Shown: piece after piece, positions 18,128 through 26,622 of the stretch | Position numbering within the stretch: position 1 is the first letter of the stretch | Layout of the letters: each line of letters opens with the position of its first letter | Source of the DNA: Actinomycetota bacterium | GTDB taxonomy: Bacteria; Actinomycetota; Acidimicrobiia; IMCC26256; PALSA-610 | DNA length: 64,000 nucleotides | NCBI GenBank assembly: GCA_005773635.1 | Contig: SXHN01000009.1 | Coordinates: 1 to 64,000 of the forward strand | Direction of reading: 5' to 3' | Notes under the pieces: generated by a model | The model's input: the letters and a program-made list of their open reading frames with translations, nothing else | Database searches by the model: none | What the model was told of the DNA's origin: nothing | Translations under genes and position numbers: made by a program

Positions 18128-19188
18128 TACAGGGCCACCTTCAGCGCGCCGGTCACCAAAATATTGATGAGCGAAATCGGGATCATCCACTTCCAAGCCA
18201 GCGATTGCAGCTGGTCTTCACGCAAACGTGGATAGGAGAACCGCGCCCAGAACATCAGGAACGCGACGAACATGATTTTCGCGAACAACACGAGTGGCCC
18301 GACCCAGTTAGCAATCTCGCCTTCCACACCGGGGATCGACCAACCGCCGAGAAACAGAGTCGCGGCAAGCCCGGCATAGACGAAGGCCGTACCGAATTCT
18401 CCAATGAAGAAAAACAGGAATCGAAAGCCTGTGTACTCGACCATGTACCCGGCGACCAGCTCAGATTCAGCCACCGGCATGTCGAACGGTGGCTGGGTGA
18501 GCTCGGCTTGGGCGGCCACCATGAACAGGCAAAAGCCCACGAACTGCGTCAAAATGTACGGCGAGCCAATGCCGCCCCAGCCAAAGATTTCGCCGTCGCG
18601 CTGAGCGAACACGATTCCTTGCAGGTTCATGGTGCCGGCCTGTACCACCACACCGACGACGGCAAGAACAAGCGGGAGTTCGTAGGCGATGAGCTGCGCG
18701 GCAGCCCGGAGTGCGCCAATGAGTGCGTACTTGTTGCTTGAGGCCCAACCAGCCATCAAGACACCGATGACCGAAAGACTCGACACCGCAAGTGCATAGA
18801 AAATACCGACGTCGATACCGCCGATGCCGTTGTGAATCGATCCTGCCACGACAGCGTTGGGGCCAGCCGGCAACACGACGAACATGAGGAAGGTGCTCAT
18901 CACCACAACTGCGGGCGCCATCTTGAACACGCGCTTGTCGGCGCCCGCCGGGATGATGTCTTCTTTTTGAATGAACTTGATGCCATCGCCAATGAGCTGG
19001 AACCAACCGTGGAAACCGCCCGGATCCATTGGCCCAACGCGGCTTTGCATATGGCTCATCATCTTGAGCAAAAACGTGTAACCCAAAACCAACGCGCCGA
19101 CGGGAATCAGCCCCATCACGATAAGGGTCTTGATGCCTAGGGTGGTTTGCCAGCCACCTGGGAGATCGATAGCGAGGAGATGGCTCAT
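18127..19188 (-). CDS. nuoH: Complex I subunit NuoH (11-gene operon)
   Basis: A 353-residue membrane subunit that forms most of the quinone tunnel. Conserved segments are [25 protein letters not shown], cut short here to its core RVGPMDPGG, the loop [17 protein letters not shown], and [20 protein letters not shown], with the glutamates lining the E-channel. The ATG at 19186-19188 overlaps the nuoD stop (ATGA). In this operon nuoH follows nuoD directly, so nuoE, nuoF and nuoG are absent. Confidence 0.96.
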   Translation of the reverse strand: MSHLLAIDLPGGWQTTLGIKTLIVMGLIPVGALVLGYTFLLKMMSHMQSRVGPMDPGGFHGWFQLIGDGIKFIQKEDIIPAGADKRVFKMAPAVVVMSTFLMFVVLPAGPNAVVAGSIHNGIGGIDVGIFYALAVSSLSVIGVLMAGWASSNKYALIGALRAAAQLIAYELPLVLAVVGVVVQAGTMNLQGIVFAQRDGEIFGWGGIGSPYILTQFVGFCLFMVAAQAELTQPPFDMPVAESELVAGYMVEYTGFRFLFFFIGEFGTAFVYAGLAATLFLGGWSIPGVEGEIANWVGPLVLFAKIMFVAFLMFWARFSYPRLREDQLQSLAWKWMIPISLINILVTGALKVAL

Positions 19189-20348
19189 TTGTCGATATCT
19201 CCAAGAATGAAATACAAGCTCGCGAGCACGGTAATGACGTCGGGCACGTAGATACCTTGGAGCAGCCACGGCATGATCGAAACGTTGGAGAACGACGCCG
19301 TGCGAATCTTCACCCGAAATGGCCCCGTCGCGCCCTTCGAAATGATGTAGTAGCCCATTTCGCCGAGCGGATTTTCGGCGGCGACATACGTTTCGCCCTG
19401 GGGAACCTTGATAATGCGCGGGACCTTCGCCATGATCGGTCCGCTCGGCATTTGATCCAGCAGATGCAAAATCATGCGAGCCGATTCCCGAGTTTCTTGG
19501 AGCCGTACCCAGTAACGAGCGTAGCTATCGCCGTCTTGGTGCGTCCAAACTTTCCAATCGATTTCGTTGTACGGCAGCAGCGGCTCACCGTCGCGGCGCA
19601 GATCCCAATCAACACCACTAGCTCGGATGTTGCTACCGCTCACTCCGTACGCGGCGCCAAGCTCAGCAGGAATGATGCCTATGCCGCGGGTGCGAGCCTG
19701 GAAAATCGGGTTGCCGAGCACTAAATCTTCGAAGATGTCGCAGCTGTCGAGCATCTTGCGCATCGTGTTTCGGCATTCAGCAATCCAACCCCACGGCAAA
19801 TCATCTTTGATGCCGCCGATGCGGTTGAAATTGGGATGGAAACGCCCGCCGGTCGCGGATTCGATGAGGTTCAGCGGGTATTCACGATCGCGGAAACCAA
19901 GGAACGCCGGAGTGATCGCACCAACCTGCAAACCCATCTCGCCAAGAAACAACAAGAATGTCGAGATGCGGGCCATCTCGGTGAGGATCGTACGAATGTA
20001 TAAAGCACGCGGCGGCGCTTCGATGCCCATGAGCTGTTCGGCCGCGGCAATGAACGGCACTTCGTTGGCAAAGCTCGAAAGCCAGTCGATGCGGTTAATC
20101 AACGTTGTGACTTGCGGATAGGTACGGTATTCCGTGAGCTTTTCGTAGCCGCGGTGCATATACCCGATCACCGGGTCGGCTTTGATCACACGTTCGCCAT
20201 CAAGACGCACGACGAGCCGAAACGTGCCATGGGTCGCTGGGTGCTGCGGACCGATGTTGAGCACCATGTCGCCGGTGTCGAGCTCAACGTTGAGATGCGA
20301 GTCGGCTAGCGGGCTATAGAGCTTCGGATCGACGTCGAATGCAGTCAT
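19185..20348 (-). CDS. nuoD: Complex I subunit NuoD, 49-kDa type (11-gene operon)
   Basis: A 387-residue quinone-site subunit. GPQHPATHG (33-41) holds the quinone-head histidine His40. Twenty-six residues later is Arg66 in GYMHRGYEKL, the equivalent of NDUFS2 Arg85, the NDUFAF7 methylation site; the NuoD of the 14-gene operon has Thr at this position. The C-terminus ends [11 protein letters not shown] rather than the usual D-P-V/I-M-G-E-V-D-R. It is 3 nt from nuoC and overlaps nuoH by 4 nt. This divergence from the other NuoD says the two operons are not a recent duplication. Confidence 0.96.
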   Translation of the reverse strand: MTAFDVDPKLYSPLADSHLNVELDTGDMVLNIGPQHPATHGTFRLVVRLDGERVIKADPVIGYMHRGYEKLTEYRTYPQVTTLINRIDWLSSFANEVPFIAAAEQLMGIEAPPRALYIRTILTEMARISTFLLFLGEMGLQVGAITPAFLGFRDREYPLNLIESATGGRFHPNFNRIGGIKDDLPWGWIAECRNTMRKMLDSCDIFEDLVLGNPIFQARTRGIGIIPAELGAAYGVSGSNIRASGVDWDLRRDGEPLLPYNEIDWKVWTHQDGDSYARYWVRLQETRESARMILHLLDQMPSGPIMAKVPRIIKVPQGETYVAAENPLGEMGYYIISKGATGPFRVKIRTASFSNVSIMPWLLQGIYVPDVITVLASLYFILGDIDK

Positions 20349-20351
20349 CGC

Positions 20352-21119
20352 TTAGTCACCGCCCTCTTCGTCGTCGACACCGGGCATCGCTTCAACATTG
20401 ACGAGGCCGGGCCAGGGCTTTACTTCGCGAGCTAGCAACGGGAAGTCTTTGCGCAACGGAAAACCCTCAAATTCATGGGGCAAATACAGATGCCGCAAGC
20501 TTGGGTGCCCGTCGAATATGAAGCCGTACATCTCCCAACATTCACGCTCGTGCCAATCGGCGCCCGGGTACACCGAAAACCACGAATCGATGTGGGGAGC
20601 ACTCTCTTTCAGATCGGCTTTTAAGGTGATGCCGTAACGAGCGACCTTCGTGGAACCAACTCGCGCAAACACCTGAAACCGGCCCGCGCTGCCCGCAACT
20701 CCGAACGTCATGTCTTTGGGTTGCACGGGAGCGCTGGTATCGCCCTCGGCATCATCGCCGCCGGCGGCCGGAGTCGGCAACCAGTCGATTCCTGCGACGA
20801 ATCCCAAATAGTCGAACCCCAGCTTGGTTTTGCATGCCAGCGCGGCCGAAACCCATGCTGCGGGTTCGATTCGAACCACAAGTTCCCGGCCGGCGACTCC
20901 CGACTCAATGACGGCATCGGCGCCGACTTCGCCAGTAAAGCGCGCCAACAAATCAGCATGTTCAGCAGAAAGCTCCGCAACGTCGATCGTTACGACTGCG
21001 CTGTCTTGGTCAGCCACACTGTCTTGATCGACTGCGTCACCGGGACTGGTTATTTCGTCACTGGCCAACGACGATCGGTTCCCAGCCTTTGCCCTGCCAA
21101 CGATCGGCCGGGTCTTCAT
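20352..21119 (-). CDS. nuoC: Complex I subunit NuoC, 30-kDa type (11-gene operon)
   Basis: A 30-kDa-type hydrophilic subunit, up to 255 residues. The signature [20 protein letters not shown] and the [10 protein letters not shown] end are clear. The ATG start gives a 62-nt overlap with nuoB and an N-terminal extension of low complexity; an in-frame TTG beside the nuoB stop or a GTG further in would remove 20-37 residues, so the true start is open. A proline/alanine/aspartate-rich insertion sits near residues 111-132. The gene is fused to nothing; NuoC and NuoD are separate here. Confidence 0.92.
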   Translation of the reverse strand: MKTRPIVGRAKAGNRSSLASDEITSPGDAVDQDSVADQDSAVVTIDVAELSAEHADLLARFTGEVGADAVIESGVAGRELVVRIEPAAWVSAALACKTKLGFDYLGFVAGIDWLPTPAAGGDDAEGDTSAPVQPKDMTFGVAGSAGRFQVFARVGSTKVARYGITLKADLKESAPHIDSWFSVYPGADWHERECWEMYGFIFDGHPSLRHLYLPHEFEGFPLRKDFPLLAREVKPWPGLVNVEAMPGVDDEEGGD

Positions 21120-21582
21120 GTTGAATACGTTCTTGCAACATCACGATCGCTTGGATAAAGGCTTCGGGCCGCGGCGGGCATCCAGGGACATACACGTCCA
21201 CAGGAATGACTTGATCAATGCCTTTGGTAACTGAGTAACTATCCCAATACGGACCGCCGCAATTCGCGCACGAACCCATTGAGATGACGTATTTGGGATC
21301 AGGCATCTGTTCGTAGAGCCGTCGGATTGCAGGAGCCATCTTGTCGGTCACCGTGCCCGAAATGACGATGAGGTCGGCTTGACGCGGGCTTGCAGGAAAC
21401 GGAATGACACCAAGGCGCATCACGTCATAGCGCGGACCGGCGAGCGCCACACCCATTTCGATCGCGCAACAGGCGAGGCCCCACTGAAACATCCACAGCG
21501 AATACTTGCGGCTGTAGTTGAGGAGTTCGCCAACCGGCTTCAATGGGCCTTTGCGCAATGCCCCGCTGGTCATTAAGCCCAT
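21058..21582 (-). CDS. nuoB: Complex I subunit NuoB, N2 cluster (11-gene operon)
   Basis: A 174-residue subunit holding cluster N2, the last iron-sulfur centre before quinone. Ligands are the tandem cysteines in [10 protein letters not shown], the cysteine in [10 protein letters not shown] and that in [11 protein letters not shown]. Its start overlaps the nuoA end by about 10 nt. The sequence around CANCGG resembles ancestral complex I and related hydrogenase small subunits more than the CASSGG of the other copy. Confidence 0.96.
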   Translation of the reverse strand: MGLMTSGALRKGPLKPVGELLNYSRKYSLWMFQWGLACCAIEMGVALAGPRYDVMRLGVIPFPASPRQADLIVISGTVTDKMAPAIRRLYEQMPDPKYVISMGSCANCGGPYWDSYSVTKGIDQVIPVDVYVPGCPPRPEAFIQAIVMLQERIQHEDPADRWQGKGWEPIVVGQ

Positions 21583-21950
21583 TTGAGCAACCCTTTGCGC
21601 CAGAGGTAGGCGAGGCCCGCGACCAGAATCGCAACGAACACAAAAATTTCAATGAAGCCGAACCAACCAAGGCCGCCTTGGGCGGCGCCATCGGCATTCA
21701 GCGCCCAAGGAAATACGAACACAGCTTCGACATCGAAAATGACGAACATCAACGCGTACAGGTAATAGCGGACGTTCTGCTGGCCGAAACTGCCGACCGG
21801 GTCAGAACCCGATTCGTAGGTGATGTATTTCTGTGGTTGTGGTCGTGTGGGGCGCAGGAAATACCCAACACCCAACATCGCTCCCACCATGACGAGAGAA
21901 GCCAAAACGAAGACCCCGACCGACAAATACTGCCGGTAGTACTCAGTCAT
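21573..21950 (-). CDS. nuoA: Complex I subunit NuoA (11-gene operon)
   Basis: A three-helix membrane subunit, 125 residues from the ATG at 21948-21950; an in-frame GTG at 21987-21989 would add 13 residues. The family loop YESGSDPVG and the helix [20 protein letters not shown] are conserved, including the acidic residue near the quinone channel (here a Ser replaces the loop Cys that is accessible in mitochondrial ND3). First gene of the 11-gene operon; upstream is a divergent gap with the patatin gene. Confidence 0.94.
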   Translation of the reverse strand: MTEYYRQYLSVGVFVLASLVMVGAMLGVGYFLRPTRPQPQKYITYESGSDPVGSFGQQNVRYYLYALMFVIFDVEAVFVFPWALNADGAAQGGLGWFGFIEIFVFVAILVAGLAYLWRKGLLKWA

Positions 21951-22070
21951 CTCGCTAGTGGCAAGTTGGTCGCTTAGTAGCGCGATCACGAGTGGCTCGT
22001 TGCCCCCGGCTTGGCGGCATCAGACCCCATGAAGCCGGGACCCGCTGCCTTGTGATGGACGTGTCCGCGG

Positions 22071-22076
22071 AGTATA
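22071..22076 (-). promoter_or_regulatory. Tentative -10 element upstream of the 11-gene nuo operon
   Basis: TATACT on the minus strand, about 120 nt upstream of the nuoA ATG, resembles the vegetative -10 hexamer. A -35 match (GTCACC at about 17 nt spacing) is poor. It is the best candidate in the 276-nt divergent gap 21951-22226, which holds no gene I can support. Confidence 0.3.
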
Positions 22077-22226
22077 CGCGGGCCGCTTTTCCCGGTGACG
22101 AATGGTGCGATCGTGAAAATTCGCCACACAAATTCCGTCGGCGAAGGTCAAATCGGAACGCGAGGAATTCGTGCCGCGAATACCGGTTATTGCATCAGTA
22201 TCCGATGCCGATGAATGTGAAGTGAA

Positions 22227-23228
22227 ATGCCACAGCTGCCACCCCGGATCGCGCACCCCGTAATGCATTTTCGCCGCGCCGCCAGTTCCCCGAGCGACCA
22301 CAACACCGGGCCTAGTCAACCGCGGACTGCGTTCGTATTGTCTGGAGGCGGAAACCAAGGGGTTGCCCAAATCGGCATGCTGCGCGCACTGGTCGAACGC
22401 GACATCATCCCCGACGTGGTCGTCGGCTGCTCAGCGGGAGCACTCAATGGCGCCGCGTTGTGTTATGCACCCAATTTAACCGGTATCGCACGTCTTAGTG
22501 CAGTTTGGTCGGAGCTCGGCACCAATGACGTTTTCCCAGGCGGCAAGCTCAGCCGAGCCTGGACAGTAGTGCGAAAGGGAACTCACCTCTTCCCGAACGA
22601 CGGGTTGGCGCAGGTCATCGACCGCGCCACACCGGCACGATCCTTCGCAGATCTTGCGATTCCGCTGCGGGTCATCACAGCAGATCTCGATACGGGAGAA
22701 GAAGTGGTGTTTTGTCGAGGCCCACTCGCGCCTGCGCTGTTGGCGTCGGCGGCTCTTCCCGGTGTGTTCCCCGTTATCCAGCATGATGGCCGCCGACTTG
22801 TAGACGGCGGAGTCGTCGATTCAGTGCCGCTGTGGCATGCCTTATGCGGCCCCGTCGATCGCGTGTTCGTGCTGAACGTTTCGGCCGGGGTCTCCGATCG
22901 ACCCATGCGATCGCCGCTCGACGTCGTGATGATGTCGTTTGCCCATTCCCGCAACATGCGCTACGAACTCGACCGGCGCAATGCGGCAGAGAACATCGAG
23001 ATCATCGAGCTGCCCCGGCCGCTCGATCCTCGTGAACTGTTCGATTTTTCCGGAGCAACCCATCTCATCGAAGCCGCGTACGAACTCTGCGCACCGGCGC
23101 TCGACGCGTATCTCAGCGGTCGAGTGATCGCGACACCCGAAGACGCCAACAGCCACCGCAAACTCCGAGTGCGGTTCGCCGGTAAGGGCCGAGGAACGCG
23201 ACCGCACCCCACGACAGTGGGTTCGTAA
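22227..23228 (+). CDS. Patatin-like phospholipase (RssA/NTE family)
   Basis: A 333-residue serine lipid hydrolase. The oxyanion-hole motif SGGGNQGVAQ (39-48), the nucleophile motif GCSAG (Ser69) and the DGG motif of the catalytic dyad (RLVDGGVVDSVPL) are all present, so it should be active on membrane or storage lipids. Some family members regulate turnover of sigma factors or lipid signalling, but the role here is unknown. It reads opposite to both flanking nuo operons and splits them. An internal ATG at 22263 is an alternative start. Confidence 0.9.
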   Translation: MPQLPPRIAHPVMHFRRAASSPSDHNTGPSQPRTAFVLSGGGNQGVAQIGMLRALVERDIIPDVVVGCSAGALNGAALCYAPNLTGIARLSAVWSELGTNDVFPGGKLSRAWTVVRKGTHLFPNDGLAQVIDRATPARSFADLAIPLRVITADLDTGEEVVFCRGPLAPALLASAALPGVFPVIQHDGRRLVDGGVVDSVPLWHALCGPVDRVFVLNVSAGVSDRPMRSPLDVVMMSFAHSRNMRYELDRRNAAENIEIIELPRPLDPRELFDFSGATHLIEAAYELCAPALDAYLSGRVIATPEDANSHRKLRVRFAGKGRGTRPHPTTVGS

Positions 23229-23344
23229 CCCGGTTCATTGATTCCCTTGTCAAGAGGTCCAAGATCGCAGCAATGATCATCCCCCAAAGGGTAGGCACAG
23301 GTAGGCGCCCGAGTTAGAAGCATCGTCGGCGGGTTCGCGGGCGT

Positions 23345-24886
23345 CTATCCAGTGCTGAACTGCAATAGTTGCGTTGCTTGGCCCGCGACATCGAGGAACC
23401 AGTTTGGCATGATGCCGAGTGCGATGACCGCGACTGCGGCGATAAACAGTGCGGTTGCGCTCGCAACATCGAGCTTGATCTTCGGTTCGTCGGCGGCGTG
23501 CTCGTCGTGAGTTGAGCGATACATCATGATCACCAGGCGCAGGTAGACGAATGCGCCGATCACTGCGGCCGCCATCCCCACTAACGCGAGTTCGTGTTGG
23601 CCAGCATCAACTGCGCTTCGGAAAATCGTGAGCTTGGCAATGAAGCCCCCGGTAAACGGCACGCCCGCTTGGGCCAACAAGAACAACGTCATCAAGCCCG
23701 CCAGTGCAGGCTGGCGACGGCCGAGTTCCCTGTAATCACTCAGGTCGTGGCCTATTTCCCCACGCTGGTTGATGGCTTGCACCACACCAAATGCGCCCAA
23801 CGCCATGAATGCATACACGAGTAAATAGAACAGCGCGGTCGCCGTGCCACCGAGCTTGTTGTCGGCCGAACCTGCGTTGGCGACCTGCACACCAATAAGG
23901 ATGTATCCCGCGTGCGCCACCGACGAATAGGCCAACATGCGTTTCACGTCAGTTTGAATCGCGGCAGCGATCGTACCTACCAGCAACGAAATCACGGCGA
24001 GCCCGTAGATGGCGGGCCGCCAGTCACTCGCGTACGTCGACAACGAACCTGCGAATATGCGCAAGAAAGCTGCAAACGCCGCGACCTTGGTCGCCGACGC
24101 CATGAACGCAGTCACCGGGGTCGGTGCTCCCTCGTTGACGTAGGGTGTCCACATGTGAAACGGGGCCGCGGAAATCTTGAATCCAAGGCCCACGATGAGC
24201 AACGCAAAGCCCGCGACAAGCAAGCCAGTGTGCTCTACGTTGGTTTCCAACAGATATTTCGCGATACCAGTAATCGAGGTTGTGCCAGTCGCACCGTAGA
24301 CAAGCGCAATGCCATACAGGAACACCGCAGAGCTGAACGCGCCCAATATGAAGTATTTCAACCCGGCTTCGTGCGACTGCGAGCGCTTGCGATCGAAGGC
24401 AGCCAAGATGTACAACGCGATCGAGAACACTTCGAGCGCAACGAACACCAAAATGAGATCGTTGGCGTGCGCCATCACGAGCATGCCGGCGGCGCTCAAC
24501 AACAGCAACACCAGATATTCGGGCGTTTCGAGGCCTTCGCGCCGCAAATACGATAGAGCCAGCAGCACGCTCAGTGCAGTTGCAATCAACACGATTGCTT
24601 GCACAAAGACGGTCATCCCATCGACAGAAATCGCGCCGGCGAATGTGATAAAGGGTTGATTCTTGTTGACGATCTTCCATTCGTTCGCAACGAAACCGCC
24701 CGAGACCGCAAGGCCGAGAAATGCCATCGCGACTGAAAGCCCGTAGACCAGCCGCGGTTGCGTCCGCAAGATCGCGCGAGCCAGCACGATCAGTAGCGCC
24801 GTAACGAACAACGTGACAACTGGCGCGATGATCGGCCAATCGACCCAAGGGGTGTCGGGGATTTTGGCGGCGAGCAAAAGATTCAT
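23345..24886 (-). CDS. nuoN: Complex I subunit NuoN (14-gene operon)
   Basis: A 513-residue antiporter-like subunit with about 14 helices. Channel motifs are FKISAAPFHMWTPYVNEGAP and VKRMLAYSSVAHAGYILIG, with the conserved lysine in SHEAGLKYFILGAF. The ATG overlaps the nuoM stop (ATGA). It ends the operon, convergent with the patatin gene after a 116-nt gap (23229-23344) in which I see nothing definite. Confidence 0.96.
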   Translation of the reverse strand: MNLLLAAKIPDTPWVDWPIIAPVVTLFVTALLIVLARAILRTQPRLVYGLSVAMAFLGLAVSGGFVANEWKIVNKNQPFITFAGAISVDGMTVFVQAIVLIATALSVLLALSYLRREGLETPEYLVLLLLSAAGMLVMAHANDLILVFVALEVFSIALYILAAFDRKRSQSHEAGLKYFILGAFSSAVFLYGIALVYGATGTTSITGIAKYLLETNVEHTGLLVAGFALLIVGLGFKISAAPFHMWTPYVNEGAPTPVTAFMASATKVAAFAAFLRIFAGSLSTYASDWRPAIYGLAVISLLVGTIAAAIQTDVKRMLAYSSVAHAGYILIGVQVANAGSADNKLGGTATALFYLLVYAFMALGAFGVVQAINQRGEIGHDLSDYRELGRRQPALAGLMTLFLLAQAGVPFTGGFIAKLTIFRSAVDAGQHELALVGMAAAVIGAFVYLRLVIMMYRSTHDEHAADEPKIKLDVASATALFIAAVAVIALGIMPNWFLDVAGQATQLLQFSTG

Positions 24887-26622
24887 CCGTGCTCACCATC
24901 TTCAGCATCGGTTTCAGTATGCGAGTCTTCTCCAGGTGACTCGCCACCCGATTCATGATCCTTGGGCGGAACTCGCACTGGTTCTTTGTAACACTCGCTT
25001 TCGCGGCCGTCGGCATCGTTGTTCTCGTCAAATTGGTCCGGCTCACACGTCCAGGTTTCGATGTGTGTCATCAAGTCTTTGACCGCGACCTCGCTACGGT
25101 CGAACAACGGCTTCGGGTAGAAGCCCAAGAACAAACTCAACGCCAACAACGGCACCACAGTTACGAGCTCACGAAACGAGATGTCTTGCATCGTTGCGTT
25201 GTCGCCTTCTGGCTCACCGGTGAACGCTCGCTGGTATGCCCACAACAAATACACCGCGGCAAGAATCACTCCTGCTGTTGCGGCGACGGCCCACCATCGT
25301 CGCGTCACAAACGTGCCGACCAACGCGGTGAACTCGCCCACGAACCCCGAAAACCCAGGAAGACCGATCGAAGCGAAGGTCGCAGCAAGAAAGAGCCCCG
25401 ACATGATTGGCACCGATTTCCACAGACCGCCGAGGTCTGCGATGAGTCGCGTGTGGCGGCGGTCGTAGATCATGCCAACGATCAAGAACAGCACACCGGT
25501 GGTGAGACCATGGCTCACCATGGTGAAGATGCCACCCTGCATGCCCTGCGTGGTGAGCGCGAACGTACCCATCACCACAAAGCCGAGGTGCGCCACCGAC
25601 GAATACGCGATGAGGCGCTTCAAATCGGGTTGCATTGTGGCCACAATCGCGCCGTAGATGATGCCGATCACCGCGAGGGTGAGCATGACGGGCGCAGCCC
25701 ATACGGCGGCCCGAGGGAACATTGGAATCGCGAGGCGCAGAAAGCCGTAGGTACCCATCTTGAGCATCACGCCAGCAAGCACTACCGAACCCGCGGTCGG
25801 CGCTTCGGTATGTGCATCGGGGAGCCATGTATGCAGCGGGAAGAGCGGCACTTTTACCGCAAACGCAATTGCGAAGCCGACGAACAGCAACTTCCCCGTG
25901 ACCGGCGCGATATTGCCACCGGCGGCAAATTCAGTGAGTTTGCCGATGGCAAAAGTCCAGTCGCCGGTTTCTTGGTGGTACAAGGCACCGAGCGTGAGGA
26001 TGGCGACGAACAAAAACGCGGAGCCCGCCATGGTGTAGAGGAAGAACTTCGTGGCGGCATACGCATTGTTGCCGTGACCCCACCCGGCGATCAAGAAATA
26101 CATGGGCACGAGTACAAGTTCGAAGAACACGAAGAACGCAATGAGATCACGGGCGACGAAGACACCGATGACACTCATCTCCAACAACAGCATCCAAACG
26201 GTGAAAGCCCGTGGGTTTTCAAGTTTCGCACTAGCAAGCAGGCCGATTGGAAAGAGCAATGCAGTCAGTACCACCATGAACAAGGCGATGCCGTCGATAC
26301 CAAAGTTGAACGACACGCCTACCGCATCAATCCAGCCGTGTTCTTCAAAAAATTGGTACCCATGCTGCGAAGTCTTGAAATTGAGCAACAAAAACACGGC
26401 CATGCCAAACGTCGCCATGGCGGCGACATACCCAATAACGCGTGCGTATTCAGGGCGACGTTTCGGCATCACCATCGCCAACAACGCGCCCGCGAGTGGC
26501 ACCAAAATCATCGCAGTCAATACTGGAAATGATCTGGTGCCGTGCTCAGTAGAAAACACCGTTTCGGAAAACATGGTGGTCGCTTTGCCTGCGGTATGAG
26601 TGACTGTCTCGGTCGCAATCAT
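24883..26622 (-). CDS. nuoM: Complex I subunit NuoM (14-gene operon) with acidic tail
   Basis: A 579-residue antiporter-like subunit. FFVFFELVLVPMYFLIAGWG holds the channel glutamate, and FAVKVPLFPLHTWLPDAHTE and LIAYSSVAHLGFVVMG follow in order. After the last helix there is a hydrophilic extension of about 65 residues rich in Glu and Asp, without counterpart in E. coli NuoM. The ATG at 26620-26622 overlaps the nuoL stop; a GTG six codons upstream is possible. It overlaps nuoN by 4 nt. Confidence 0.96.
   Translation of the reverse strand: MIATETVTHTAGKATTMFSETVFSTEHGTRSFPVLTAMILVPLAGALLAMVMPKRRPEYARVIGYVAAMATFGMAVFLLLNFKTSQHGYQFFEEHGWIDAVGVSFNFGIDGIALFMVVLTALLFPIGLLASAKLENPRAFTVWMLLLEMSVIGVFVARDLIAFFVFFELVLVPMYFLIAGWGHGNNAYAATKFFLYTMAGSAFLFVAILTLGALYHQETGDWTFAIGKLTEFAAGGNIAPVTGKLLFVGFAIAFAVKVPLFPLHTWLPDAHTEAPTAGSVVLAGVMLKMGTYGFLRLAIPMFPRAAVWAAPVMLTLAVIGIIYGAIVATMQPDLKRLIAYSSVAHLGFVVMGTFALTTQGMQGGIFTMVSHGLTTGVLFLIVGMIYDRRHTRLIADLGGLWKSVPIMSGLFLAATFASIGLPGFSGFVGEFTALVGTFVTRRWWAVAATAGVILAAVYLLWAYQRAFTGEPEGDNATMQDISFRELVTVVPLLALSLFLGFYPKPLFDRSEVAVKDLMTHIETWTCEPDQFDENNDADGRESECYKEPVRVPPKDHESGGESPGEDSHTETDAEDGEHG

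Noticed and set aside
11364-21950. The 11-gene operon as a decayed 14-gene operon.
   Set aside because: All 11 frames are intact with tight coupling, nuoD overlaps nuoH directly and no nuoE, nuoF or nuoG remnants are visible.
22111-22129. Possible Rex operator upstream of the 11-gene nuo operon: left half TCGTGAA matches 6 of 7, right half GCCACAC.
   Set aside because: The right half matches poorly and the spacer is 5 instead of 4 nt. A half-site alone is expected by chance in AT-leaning intergenic DNA.
24955-26532. 525-codon open frame on the plus strand.
   Set aside because: It is antisense to nuoM, rich in Arg, His and Gln without any domain; a codon-bias shadow of the real gene.
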